64,000 nucleotides of DNA from Thermoflexaceae bacterium (GCA_015075555.1 JABTUD010000002.1:682001-746000), one strand, 5' to 3'. Positions 26,999 through 35,800 are shown, counted from the stretch's first letter. Notes: generated by a model not told the origin, from the sequence alone. Translations and numbers: made by a program.

Positions 26999-29731
26999 AT
27001 GAAGTTCGGCAGTCTGCGGGCAGTGGGAAGGGACGGTCAGCTCCGGGAGTACCCGATTGACCTGCCCGCCCTGTCAGTAGGCCGGGCCGACGACAACGGC
27101 ATCGTCCTCGACGACCCCTCGATCTCGGCGCGGCATGCACGGATCGTGATCGAATCGGGCCACATGCTCGTAGAAGACCTTGGTTCAGAGTGGGGCACGT
27201 TCCTGGGCGGGCAGAGGCTGGCGCCCCGCACGCGCAACCTGGTGGAGCCCGGGCAGGACCTCCGGTTCGGGGAGGTACGGGTCCAGTACGCCGAGCCGGG
27301 CGCACCACCATCGCCGGCTCAGGGCGCACCTGCCGGGGCGGCGCTGGCAGGAGCAGCAGCGATTCCACCGGTTGTGCCGGGGGTGCTCGCCTCGCGGGGC
27401 GCGGTTCCACCTCCGGCCCCGCCACCGGCGCAACCCGCGGCCGCCATCCGAGCGACGCTCACCGTGCCCCCTTCTCCGGTCGCCCCGGGAGAAGCTGCCT
27501 TCGCCACGGTCTCGGTGGAGAACCGTGGCCGCATCGTCGACCAGGTCCGGCTCGCGATTACCGGGGTGCCGGCCGAATGGGTGAGCGTAAGCGTGCCTTC
27601 CATTGCGCTCCTGCCCGGGGCCCGGGAGGACGTGGGCATCCGCATCCAGCCGCCGCGAAGCCCCGATTCGATGGCAGGCGTCTACGAATGCGCGGCGCTG
27701 GTCATTTCCGAGCAGCAGGAGCAGCGCGCGTCCGTTGCGATGCGGGTGCAGGTGACGGCAATAGACGCGGTCTCGCTGTCGCTCCATCCGGTACAGGGGA
27801 CGGGCAGCTTCCGGCTAACGGGCCGCAACGACGGCAACACGGTCGCCGTGCTCAGCCTGGCGGGAGCCGATGATGCGGCGGCGCTCCAGTATGCATTTGC
27901 GACGCCTACGATCGAGATCCCCCCGGGCGAGGAACGGACGGTGCAGGTGCGGGTGAGCAGCGCCGAGCGGCCGTTCGTCGGCCAGCCGCAGGTGGCGCCT
28001 TTCAAGATCACAGGCACGCCGGCAGGGCCAGTGGGATCGCGGAAGGAAGTCAGCGGGCAGCTGATGGTGAAGCCGCCGCTGCGAAGCCTGAAGCCGCTGG
28101 CGGTGATAGGGCTGGTTGCCCTCGGCGTGGGGGCGGCGCTCGCGTTCTTTCTCCTGCGCGGGGGAGATGACCAGCCAGCTTCGCCCACGCCGACGGCGAC
28201 GCCCCAGGAAACGCCAACGCCCAACGCCTCCGCGATCGAGGCCGTCTTCCGCTGCGACGATGACCCTTCGGGAGCAACGCCGCCTTCCAGGCCGAATGTG
28301 ACGCTTCCGCCGGTGGCGGGGCAGCTCTTCGCCCAGAACGACCCGGCCTGGGGCAACGAGGTCTACGCGAAGGCGAACGACCCGCGCGATGTGTGCGGTA
28401 CAACCATCGCCCAGTGCGGGTGCGCCATGACCTCGCTCACGAACGTGCTGGCGCTATTCGGGCTGCTGGTGCTTCCCGATGGTCAGCCTGCGAACCCGAA
28501 GACGGTGAACGACTACTTCAACCAGGACGCGCGCCGGCTGGCCGGGGGCTGGGTGAGCCGGGGCTATTCGTTCAACAACGTGCAGTGGGACGCGATCACG
28601 ACGCTTTCCAAGCAGCTGGCGGAGGCGTTCCCGGGAACGAAGCGCATCGCGTTTGTGCCGAGCTGGGGGACCGGCTCCGAGGAGGAGATTCGCCGGGAGC
28701 TGCGCGGAGGCCGCCCCGTCATCCTCGAGCTTTTCATCCGCTCGCCGGGCTACACGGGGCCCCACTTCATCATCGCCTACGGGCTCGACGGCGACACGAT
28801 CCTGGTGAAGGACCCTTCGCACCCGGAGCAGACAACGCTGGCCCCGTACCTGGGGACAATCCAGAACAGCCGCCTCTTCCGCGAGGTGGAACCCGGCGAG
28901 GACCTGAGCGCGATCGTTGTGACGGTACCCGCGAACCTGCGGGTGACGATCACCGACAGCAAGGGGCGGGTCGTGGGCACACTTAAGGGGGGCACGGCGG
29001 AGGATTCACTGAAGCAGGCGCGGGCCGACATACCCGGCGCGATGTACACGTTCCAGCCGGCATGGCGCGACCCGACGTGCATGGAGAAGGCCCCGAAGGA
29101 TGGCGCGGGGACCATCCAGATCTACCTGCCGCGGCCGCCGGACGGGAAGTACCGCATCAACGTGCAGGACCCGAACGGCGGCCCGACGAGCGTTGGCATT
29201 CGGACGTACGACCCGGAGGGCAACAGCGGCGTCACAGCCACGGACAATCCCGGTCCAACCGACCTGAGCATTGACGTGGCGCGTCCGAAGACGCCAACAC
29301 CACCAACCGCGACGGCGACGAAACCCGGCAGCACGGCGGCGCCGCCGACGGCCACGCACACCCCTCCGCCGCCGACGGTCGCGCCAACGCCAACGGACAC
29401 GCCAATTCCGACGCCGAGCCCGAGCCCGACCGCCACCACGGGCCCGAGAAAGCCGACTGTCCGAATCGAATGCAGCCCGGCAACCGCTCACCAGACAGGT
29501 TCAGGCTGGGAGGTATCCGGCTCGTGCGCGGGTACGGTTGTGGGCACATGGACCTACACCAACTGGTACTTCAATGGAGACCTGGCCAAGGATTTCAGTG
29601 GCGGCAAGGAACTTTTCTATTCGTACCAGTTCTTCACCACCACACCACTGCAGTATTCCATTACCTTCGAGGCCTGTAACACGGTGGCTGCGTGCCAGCA
29701 GGCGCGCTCCGTGCCAATCGACATCAACTAG
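26999..29731 (+). CDS. Membrane FHA protein with extracellular C39-like peptidase domain
   Basis: A 910-aa single-pass membrane protein. Residues ~22-90 are an FHA domain (LSVGRADDNGIVL, SISARHARIVIE, EDLGSEWGT), in which the usual Asn of S-x-N-G-T is Trp. After an Ala/Pro linker come two Ig-like/NEW3-type beta repeats (~140-355). A membrane helix spans about 364-388. Beyond it are Thr/Pro linkers and a peptidase C39-like domain with QNDPAWG, Cys475 (GCAMTS), His589 (GPHFII) and Asp605 (VKDPS), then a Thr/Pro-rich stalk and a final beta domain. FHA would face the cytosol and bind phosphothreonine; the peptidase would be outside. It precedes the AAA gene by 21 bp, so it is probably part of the eCIS operon. 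Confidence 0.85.
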   Translation: MKFGSLRAVGRDGQLREYPIDLPALSVGRADDNGIVLDDPSISARHARIVIESGHMLVEDLGSEWGTFLGGQRLAPRTRNLVEPGQDLRFGEVRVQYAEPGAPPSPAQGAPAGAALAGAAAIPPVVPGVLASRGAVPPPAPPPAQPAAAIRATLTVPPSPVAPGEAAFATVSVENRGRIVDQVRLAITGVPAEWVSVSVPSIALLPGAREDVGIRIQPPRSPDSMAGVYECAALVISEQQEQRASVAMRVQVTAIDAVSLSLHPVQGTGSFRLTGRNDGNTVAVLSLAGADDAAALQYAFATPTIEIPPGEERTVQVRVSSAERPFVGQPQVAPFKITGTPAGPVGSRKEVSGQLMVKPPLRSLKPLAVIGLVALGVGAALAFFLLRGGDDQPASPTPTATPQETPTPNASAIEAVFRCDDDPSGATPPSRPNVTLPPVAGQLFAQNDPAWGNEVYAKANDPRDVCGTTIAQCGCAMTSLTNVLALFGLLVLPDGQPANPKTVNDYFNQDARRLAGGWVSRGYSFNNVQWDAITTLSKQLAEAFPGTKRIAFVPSWGTGSEEEIRRELRGGRPVILELFIRSPGYTGPHFIIAYGLDGDTILVKDPSHPEQTTLAPYLGTIQNSRLFREVEPGEDLSAIVVTVPANLRVTITDSKGRVVGTLKGGTAEDSLKQARADIPGAMYTFQPAWRDPTCMEKAPKDGAGTIQIYLPRPPDGKYRINVQDPNGGPTSVGIRTYDPEGNSGVTATDNPGPTDLSIDVARPKTPTPPTATATKPGSTAAPPTATHTPPPPTVAPTPTDTPIPTPSPSPTATTGPRKPTVRIECSPATAHQTGSGWEVSGSCAGTVVGTWTYTNWYFNGDLAKDFSGGKELFYSYQFFTTTPLQYSITFEACNTVAACQQARSVPIDIN

Positions 29732-29752
29732 GGCAGGTAGGGCCAGGCGCAC

Positions 29753-31870
29753 ATGACCCAGAGCACCCCCGGTTCACACCCCGTCAGCGACGGTCTGGCA
29801 ATCGTACGGCGGATGCTCCATGCGGAAGTGGCGCGCATGCGGGCGGCGGGGATCCCGGTGGGGGAGGACGAGTACCGCGGGCTCTACATTCCCGACAGCG
29901 AGGCCGACAGGATCATCGCGGCCGAGGGCCCGCAGCTCGAACCGGGGGGTGAAGATGTTTCCAGCGTAGAGCTGGAGAGGCTCCGTGAGGAGCTAAGCGG
30001 GTGGCGTGAGAGACCGAACGGGCGCGGGACGCGGCTCGCGGCATTGGCTGGCCTGTCAACGTTCGAGGCGGGGGTGCTTCTCCTATGCCTCCTGGCGGAG
30101 AGCGACCTCACCACGGAGCGGCTGGTCGCCTACGTGCAGGACGATGTCTCGAAGCGCAGGCCGCGGGTGGAGCTTGCGATGCGTCTCTTCGTGCCGGCCG
30201 GGGAAAGGGAGGCAGCCCGTAGTTCCTTCGACGCATCCGGCCCGCTGCGCCGGTTGCGCCTTGTGGCGCTGCACGAAGACCCGGGCCAGCCGGCGACGCC
30301 GCTCCTGGCGCGCTTCATCGCGCTTGACCCTCGCGTCGCCGGCTTTCTCCTGGGGCGCGACGAGGTGGATGAGACGCTGCAGCCCTTCGCGCGGCTCCAC
30401 CGGGAGAGCCCCGGGGCGCCGCTTCCGCGGGAGCTCGATGAGAGCCTCCAGGCGCTGGCATCGCTCCGGCCCTCGGGAGCGGCGCCGCGGGCGGTAGCGG
30501 TCTCGTGCCCCGACACGAGCCGCCTGCTTTCGGTAGCGAGCCGCCTGGCGTCGCTTGGCGGCATGCCGTTGCTGGCAGTGGATACGGGGGCGGCTGTCGC
30601 GGCCCTGGGGGTGGAGGCGGCAGCCACACTGGCCATGCGGGAGGCGTGGTTGCAGGGGGCGGGGCTGCTCCTGGCCGGCGTGCATGAACTGGCCCCGCTG
30701 GAACGGGAGGCGCTGTTCAGGGAGGTCTCGGGAGCAGCGGCGGGGACGCTGGTAGTGCTGGGCTCGGCCAGTCCGGTCGCCTGGCCGGGGGTCGTCATCG
30801 AGGCTCCGGCGCCTGACTTCGATGACCGGCGCAGCCTGTGGACGGCACAGCTCGGCAGCGAGCACGGCATTCCGGGCGCGGAGATCGACGCCCTCGCGGG
30901 GAAGTTCCGGCTCTCGACGCGGGAGATAGAGGAGGCCGTCGCACTGGCTCGCGGGCGGGCCCTCTGGCGGGAGCCGCGCAGCCCGCGCCTGGAGGCGGAC
31001 GACCTCTACGCGGCGGCGCGAGCCCGTTCCACGCCAATCCTCAACACCCTGGCCCGCAAGATCACACCACACTACGCGTGGGCGGACATCGTTCTGCCGG
31101 TGGACACCGTGCAGCAGCTGCGGGAGATCTGCGCCCACGTTGAGCACCGCCACCTGGTCTACGAGACGTGGGGGTTCGAACGGAAGCTCGCCCTGGGAAA
31201 GGGCGCGATAGCCCTTTTCGCCGGGCAGTCGGGGACGGGGAAGACGATGGCGGCCGACATCATGGCCGGCGCGCTGGGGCTCGACCTCTACAAGATCGAC
31301 CTTTCGGCGGTAGTTTCGAAGTACATCGGCGAAACGGAGAAGAACCTGGCCAGCATCTTCAGCGAAGCGGAGACTTCGAACGCGGTCCTCTTCTTCGACG
31401 AGGCGGACGCGCTTTTCGGCAAGCGTTCGGAGGTGAAGGACGCGCACGACCGCTACGCCAACATCGAGACGGCCTACCTGTTGCAGCGCATGGAGGAGTA
31501 TTCGGGAACGGTAATCCTCGCTACGAACCTGAAGATGAACCTCGACGAGGCGTTCATGCGGCGGCTCCATTTCGTGATTGACTTCCCCAATCCGGAGGAG
31601 GGGGAACGGCTGCTCATCTGGAAGGGCACCGTGCCGGCGGAACTGCCGTGTGCCGGGGACATCGATTTCGCCTTCCTTGCCCGGCAGTTCCGGATCACCG
31701 GGGGGAACATCCGCAACATCGTGCTGGCGGCGGCGTTCATGGCGGCCAGCGACGCTGAACCGATGGGGATGGCCCACCTGATCCGGGCGACGCGGCGGGA
31801 ATACCAGAAGCTGGGGAAGATGGTGACCGAAGCCGAATTCGGCCAGTACGTTGGACTTCTCCGCAACTGA
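29753..31870 (+). CDS. eCIS AAA+ ATPase (Afp15/Pvc15-like)
   Basis: A 705-aa AAA+ ATPase whose C-terminal half carries the module. Walker A is GQSGTGKT (residues 491-498), Walker B is LFFDEAD (Asp549/Glu550), sensor 1 is ILATNLKMNLDEAF and the arginine-finger region is MRRLHFVIDFP. The N-terminal ~430 residues are helical with a degenerate nucleotide-binding-like stretch. In known contractile injection particles this ATPase aids assembly or sheath handling. It lies directly upstream of the DUF4157 and structural genes, as in many eCIS loci. The ATG at 29753 lies 21 bp after the FHA-peptidase stop. Confidence 0.9.
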   Translation: MTQSTPGSHPVSDGLAIVRRMLHAEVARMRAAGIPVGEDEYRGLYIPDSEADRIIAAEGPQLEPGGEDVSSVELERLREELSGWRERPNGRGTRLAALAGLSTFEAGVLLLCLLAESDLTTERLVAYVQDDVSKRRPRVELAMRLFVPAGEREAARSSFDASGPLRRLRLVALHEDPGQPATPLLARFIALDPRVAGFLLGRDEVDETLQPFARLHRESPGAPLPRELDESLQALASLRPSGAAPRAVAVSCPDTSRLLSVASRLASLGGMPLLAVDTGAAVAALGVEAAATLAMREAWLQGAGLLLAGVHELAPLEREALFREVSGAAAGTLVVLGSASPVAWPGVVIEAPAPDFDDRRSLWTAQLGSEHGIPGAEIDALAGKFRLSTREIEEAVALARGRALWREPRSPRLEADDLYAAARARSTPILNTLARKITPHYAWADIVLPVDTVQQLREICAHVEHRHLVYETWGFERKLALGKGAIALFAGQSGTGKTMAADIMAGALGLDLYKIDLSAVVSKYIGETEKNLASIFSEAETSNAVLFFDEADALFGKRSEVKDAHDRYANIETAYLLQRMEEYSGTVILATNLKMNLDEAFMRRLHFVIDFPNPEEGERLLIWKGTVPAELPCAGDIDFAFLARQFRITGGNIRNIVLAAAFMAASDAEPMGMAHLIRATRREYQKLGKMVTEAEFGQYVGLLRN

Positions 31871-31937
31871 AACGAAAAGCTCCCGCACAGGGATGGAAAC
31901 CCTTGCACAGGGGACTATGATTACCGCGGAGGTCGCC

Positions 31938-32711
31938 ATGTCGGGACCGGAACAAGTCCGCCTTCACGAGCGCGAGTCGCCCGGCCACCAGGGGCAGCGC
32001 GAGCGCGCCGAGGTGAAGGTGGCCGCCCACCCGCTTCTCCGCATGCAGGCGAGCATTGGCAATGCTGCCGTGGCCCGCCTTGTGGCCCAGCGCCAGGATG
32101 CCCCGGAAGAGGAAGAGCTGCAGATGCTCCGCGACCCGGCGACCACCCAGCGACAGGAGGCCCCGGAAGAGGAGGAGCTGCAAATGCTCCGCGACCCGGC
32201 GACCACCCAGCGGCAGCCCCAGGATGAGGAGGAAGAGGGAGCGCAACTCCTTCGCGGTGGCGAGGGGCAGGGTTCGGAGGCGGGGGTCGGGCTGGAGGGC
32301 GGGCGCCTCGGCGCAGAGGTGAGCAGGCAGATCGAGTCCGCCCGTGGCGGCGGCTCGGCACTGGGGGAGGGGACGCGAGCGCGGATGGAAGGCGCCATGG
32401 GGACCGACTTCAGCGCTGTGCGCGTCCACCAGGACGGTGCTTCGGATGCCCTGGCCCGGGGCATGACCGCCCGGGCCTTCACCACAGGGACGGACATCTT
32501 CCTTCGCGGCGATGTCAGCCCCGGGGACACAACGGTGCTCGCTCACGAGCTTACGCACGTAGTTCAGCAGACTTCAGGCCGCGTGCAGAGTGCAGGGGAC
32601 GGGATGACCGTGACCCCCGCAGGAGACATACACGAACGCGAGGCCGATGAGGTGGCCGCGGCAATCGATGCAGGTGCGACGCCGGCAATAGACGAGGGCA
32701 CGGCCCGCTAG
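31938..32711 (+). CDS. DUF4157 (eCIS core) putative metallopeptidase
   Basis: A 257-aa DUF4157 protein. The zincin motif HELTH is at residues 203-207 in LAHELTHVVQQ, followed by EREAD (233-237) with the likely third zinc ligand Glu. The N-terminus has MQASIGN-x4-RLVAQRQ (36-53), the pattern also seen in the 1935-aa protein. Two exact-period 20-aa acidic repeats (APEEEELQMLRDPATTQRQ plus one residue) occupy about 55-93. DUF4157 is strongly associated with eCIS loci and is thought to be linked to cargo. GGAGG 5-6 bp before the ATG at 31938 decides the start over in-frame upstream ATGs. Confidence 0.88.
   Translation: MSGPEQVRLHERESPGHQGQRERAEVKVAAHPLLRMQASIGNAAVARLVAQRQDAPEEEELQMLRDPATTQRQEAPEEEELQMLRDPATTQRQPQDEEEEGAQLLRGGEGQGSEAGVGLEGGRLGAEVSRQIESARGGGSALGEGTRARMEGAMGTDFSAVRVHQDGASDALARGMTARAFTTGTDIFLRGDVSPGDTTVLAHELTHVVQQTSGRVQSAGDGMTVTPAGDIHEREADEVAAAIDAGATPAIDEGTAR
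32100..32219 (+). repeat. Two tandem 60-bp repeats inside the DUF4157 gene
   Basis: Positions 32100-32159 and 32160-32219 are near-identical 60-bp units that keep frame and encode an acidic 20-residue unit twice (EEEELQML core). Differences are a handful of mostly synonymous third-position changes, indicating a fairly recent in-frame duplication. Confidence 0.9.
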
Positions 32712-32745
32712 CCGGCCGAAGCCACGCCGGCCACAGGGAACGGGG

Positions 32746-33567
32746 ATGTTCAACGACGTCGACGAAACCCTCCGCCAGGTGCTTCTCGCCGATGTCCCGA
32801 TTGACCGGACGGAGGTCGACATCTCTTTCGACCGCCCCACGCGGGAGTGGTCGAGCCGGCTTTCGCGGCCGACGCTCAATCTCTTTCTCTTCGATGTGCG
32901 CGAGAGGCTGGACTTCCGGGACGACACGTGGACCGTGACGCGCAACGCCAATGGGCAGGCGCAGAGGGAGCGGCCGCCGCGGCGGGTCGATCTCTCGTAC
33001 CTGGTCACCGCCTGGACCAATGAACCGGCCGACGAGCACCGGATTCTTGCGCGGGTCCTTGCCTGCACCTACCGGCAGGGGAGGCTGGACGCCGCCTACC
33101 TGCAGGGTTCGCTCGCCAATGCCACCGTGCCCATCCTCCTGCGGGCCATGCCCCCCGACCACCTTGCCAAGCCCACCGATTTCTGGGGGGTAATGGACAA
33201 CGAGCTTCACGCCTCGCTCACATGGGTCGCGACGGTCCCGCTCGACGTTTTCGCGCCGGTCACGGGCCCGCTGGTCGTGACACGCGAGCTGCAGGTGGGC
33301 GACCGGTTCCGCGCGGACCGCGAGACCTTCGTGGAAGTTGCCGGGGTGGCGCACCGGAAAGGCGACCGGGCGGCCGGCGTCGGCAACGCCACGGTGACGG
33401 TTCTCAACACCTCGCACCGGGTGACGACGGATGTTGAGGGCCGTTTCAGGTTCTCGCCGATCCCGCCGGGGGAGTACGTGTGGCGGGTGGAACCGCCGGG
33501 CGGCCGGCCCGCCGAGCGGCAGGTCAGAGTTCCATCGGAAAGCTACGACATCGAGGTGGAAGCATGA
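32746..33567 (+). CDS. DUF4255/Pvc16-type eCIS cap protein with C-terminal Ig-like domain
   Basis: A 273-aa protein matching the Pvc16/DUF4255 family that caps or terminates the tube-sheath of contractile injection particles. N-terminal features are VDETLRQVLLADVP, ISFDRPTREW, LNLFLFDVRERLDF and VDLSYLVTAWTNEPADEHRIL. The C-terminal ~80 residues (GNATVTVLNTSHRVTTDVEGRF.. PPGEYVWRVE) look like a carboxypeptidase-regulatory Ig-type domain, an addition found in some members. It is 34 bp downstream of DUF4157. A short GGGAACGGGG segment precedes the ATG. Confidence 0.85.
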   Translation: MFNDVDETLRQVLLADVPIDRTEVDISFDRPTREWSSRLSRPTLNLFLFDVRERLDFRDDTWTVTRNANGQAQRERPPRRVDLSYLVTAWTNEPADEHRILARVLACTYRQGRLDAAYLQGSLANATVPILLRAMPPDHLAKPTDFWGVMDNELHASLTWVATVPLDVFAPVTGPLVVTRELQVGDRFRADRETFVEVAGVAHRKGDRAAGVGNATVTVLNTSHRVTTDVEGRFRFSPIPPGEYVWRVEPPGGRPAERQVRVPSESYDIEVEA

Positions 33568-33615
33568 GCGTTGCGCCGGGTTCGTGAACCCGGAAGGATC
33601 GAGGACCCCTAACGA

Positions 33616-33641
33616 CGGCGAAAGCTGTTAGTATTTCGCCG
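33616..33641 (+). promoter_or_regulatory. Sheath-gene promoter: extended -10 inside an 8-bp inverted repeat
   Basis: The only sizeable gap in the structural gene cluster (112 bp) contains TGTTAGTAT (33626-33634), an extended -10. It is flanked by a perfect inverted repeat, CGGCGAAA (33616-33623) and TTTCGCCG (33634-33641). The repeat could be an operator that covers the -10 or an RNA hairpin. The ATG of the sheath gene is 39 bp further on and has its own AAGGAGG site. Confidence 0.45.
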
Positions 33642-33679
33642 CCGCTCGCATCAAAGCTGCCGGAACCAAGGAGGCACCC

Positions 33680-35215
33680 ATGGCAACCACATACCTGACC
33701 CCGGGCGTCTACGTGGAGGAGGTGGACAAGGGCTCAAAGCCCATCGAAGGCGTCGGCACGGCCGTGGCCGCGTTCCTCGGCGTTGCCGCCAGGGGACCCG
33801 CCGGCGTGCCGGTCATGATCGCGAACTGGACGCAGTTCACGGAGACCTTCGGCGACTTCGTGCCGGGCGCATATCTCGCCCACGCCGTTTACGGCTACTT
33901 CAACAACGGCGGGGGCCTCTGCTACGTGGTCCGCATCGGTGGCGATGGCGATTCAGCGGCGCCTTCACCGGTGCCGCAGGCCGCACTCGCGGGCCGCGCC
34001 GGGGGCGCCCCGGCGACACTGCGGGCGATTGCCCGGAGCGCCGACGCGGCGGGCGTTACCGTCGAGGTCTCCGAAGGGGCTGATGACACCTTCGACGTGA
34101 CAGTCAGGCGAGGAAGCTCGGAAGAGAAGTTCGAAGGCCTGACGATGGCGCGCGGGGCGCGGAACGTCTTCGAGGTGGTCAACAAGCAGTCAACGCTGGT
34201 CACGCTCGAAGAGGTAAAGGTCCCCGGGCTGAGCCTTGCGGAGCGCGCACCGGCGCCGGGCACCTACCCGCTGGCGTTGCCGGAGACGCGGGCCGTGGCC
34301 GCGGCACGCCTCAGCCCGGACGTCTACCAGGGGAACGCCGCCGACCGGACGGGAATGGGCGGCCTGGAGGCGGTGGAGCAGATCACGATGCTCTGCGCGC
34401 CGGACCTGATGGCGGCATACCAGCAGGGCGCGCTCGATGGTGATGGCGTGAAGGCCATTCAGCTGGCGATGATCGCGCATTGCGAACGCATGGGTGACCG
34501 GGTAGCGATCCTGGACCCGTTGCCCGAGATGAACGCCCAGCAGGCGCTCAACTGGCGCACGAACGATGCCGGGTACGATTCGAAGTACGCGGCGCTCTAC
34601 TACCCGTGGATCCAGGTGGCCAATCCGACCCCCGGCGCGGCCAGTCCGACCATCCTCGTGCCGCCTTCGGGGCACATGGCCGGCATCTGGGCGCGCAGCG
34701 ACGGCGAACGCGGTGTTCACAAGGCGCCGGCCAACGAGGTCATTCGCGGCGTTATTGGGCTGCCGATAAACATCACGAACAGCGAGCAGAGCCAGCTCAA
34801 CCCGGCGGGGGTCAACTGCATTCGCAGCTTCCCGGGCCGCGGCATCCGCGTCTGGGGGGCGCGCACGCTATCGAGCGACCCGGCGTGGCGGTATCTGAAC
34901 GTCAGGCGGCTCTTCAACTACGTGGAGAAGTCGCTGGAGAACGGCACGCAGTGGGTGGTCTTCGAACCGAACGACTATGCCCTCTGGCAGCGTGTGAAGC
35001 GCGATGTGAGCGCGTTCCTGAAGAGGGTATGGATGGATGGGGCGCTGTTCGGACAGACGCCGGAAGAGGCTTTCTTCGTGAAGTGCGACGCCGAGAACAA
35101 CCCGCCGGAGACGCGCGACGTCGGCCAGCTCATCATCGACGTGGGCATCGCGCCCGTGAAGCCGGCGGAATTCGTGATCTTCCGCATCAGCCAGTTCACG
35201 CCGGGCGCCGAATAG
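33680..35215 (+). CDS. Contractile sheath protein (phage tail sheath family, Afp2/Pvc2-like)
   Basis: A 511-aa tail-sheath subunit. The N-terminus TYLTPGVYVEEVDKGSKPIEGVGTAVAAFLGVA is the conserved sheath opening, with later signatures FNNGGGLCYVVRIG, VAILDPLPEMN, KYAALYYPWIQVANP and the C-terminal NVRRLFNYVEKSLENGTQWVVFEPND followed by FRISQF. It would polymerise around the inner tube and contract to drive it. The strong AAGGAGG ribosome site and own promoter fit a protein needed in hundreds of copies per particle. Only one sheath gene is present, whereas Afp-type loci often have two or three. Confidence 0.95.
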   Translation: MATTYLTPGVYVEEVDKGSKPIEGVGTAVAAFLGVAARGPAGVPVMIANWTQFTETFGDFVPGAYLAHAVYGYFNNGGGLCYVVRIGGDGDSAAPSPVPQAALAGRAGGAPATLRAIARSADAAGVTVEVSEGADDTFDVTVRRGSSEEKFEGLTMARGARNVFEVVNKQSTLVTLEEVKVPGLSLAERAPAPGTYPLALPETRAVAAARLSPDVYQGNAADRTGMGGLEAVEQITMLCAPDLMAAYQQGALDGDGVKAIQLAMIAHCERMGDRVAILDPLPEMNAQQALNWRTNDAGYDSKYAALYYPWIQVANPTPGAASPTILVPPSGHMAGIWARSDGERGVHKAPANEVIRGVIGLPINITNSEQSQLNPAGVNCIRSFPGRGIRVWGARTLSSDPAWRYLNVRRLFNYVEKSLENGTQWVVFEPNDYALWQRVKRDVSAFLKRVWMDGALFGQTPEEAFFVKCDAENNPPETRDVGQLIIDVGIAPVKPAEFVIFRISQFTPGAE

Positions 35216-35256
35216 GGCCCGGGAACGCAGTTTCGCGCTAAGGAAAGGAGTTCCCA

Positions 35257-35715
35257 ATGCCATCTGGAAGAGACGCTGTGGCGGGCGACCCGCTTGTTTC
35301 CTATAACTTCGCGATCGAAGTCTCGGGCATCATCGCAGGCTACTTTACGGAGGCCTCGGGCCTTGGCTCGGAGAACGATGTCGTCGAACACAAGGTGACC
35401 GGCAAGGACGGCAAGGAGATCGTGCGGAAAATCCCCGGGCGCCTGAAGTGGGGCGACATCACGCTGAAGCGCGGGATCACGACGAACATGGACTTCTGGG
35501 ACTGGCGACGCATGGTTGAGCAGGGCAACGTGGCGAAGGCACGGAAGAACGGTTCAATCATGATGTACGACCAGGAGGGGTCGGAGGTGGCCCGCTGGAA
35601 CTTCACAGCCGGGTGGCCATCGAAGGTGAGCGGACCGAGTGTCAACACCACCTCGAACGAGGTCGGCATCGAAGAGCTGACGATCGTCCACGAGGGCATC
35701 GAGCGCAAGACATAG
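35257..35715 (+). CDS. Inner tube protein 1 (TIGR02241 phage tail region, Afp1/Pvc1-like)
   Basis: A 152-aa tube subunit. DPLVSYNFAIEVSGIIAGYFTEASGLGSENDVVEHKV and GRLKWGDITLKRGITTNMDFWDWRRMVE are the hallmark segments of this Hcp-like tube family. It follows the sheath by 41 bp with an AAAGGAG ribosome site. The coding order sheath-tube is the standard eCIS arrangement. A stable hairpin follows the stop, which may set the tube-to-baseplate expression ratio. Confidence 0.95.
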   Translation: MPSGRDAVAGDPLVSYNFAIEVSGIIAGYFTEASGLGSENDVVEHKVTGKDGKEIVRKIPGRLKWGDITLKRGITTNMDFWDWRRMVEQGNVAKARKNGSIMMYDQEGSEVARWNFTAGWPSKVSGPSVNTTSNEVGIEELTIVHEGIERKT

Positions 35716-35745
35716 CCGGGATGAGCGCCGTTTGCCCGGACCGCT

Positions 35746-35773
35746 GCCGGGGCCTCGATGGCAGGGCCCCGGC
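35746..35773 (+). terminator. Strong intercistronic hairpin after the tube gene
   Basis: GCCGGGGCC (35746-35754) pairs perfectly with GGCCCCGGC (35765-35773) over a 10-nt loop, extendable by a T-G and a C-G pair. It lies 30 bp after the tube stop and 27 bp before the next start. No U-run follows, so partial termination or RNase protection of the sheath-tube message is more likely than full termination. Confidence 0.55.
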
Positions 35774-35800
35774 GGGCGCGCTCTGCGCCTGGAGTGTGGA

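Noticed and set aside
35220-35255. GGGAAC / GTTCCC pairing around the tube gene ribosome site as a translational switch
   Set aside because: Only 6 bp with a 24-nt loop; too weak to support a regulatory claim.
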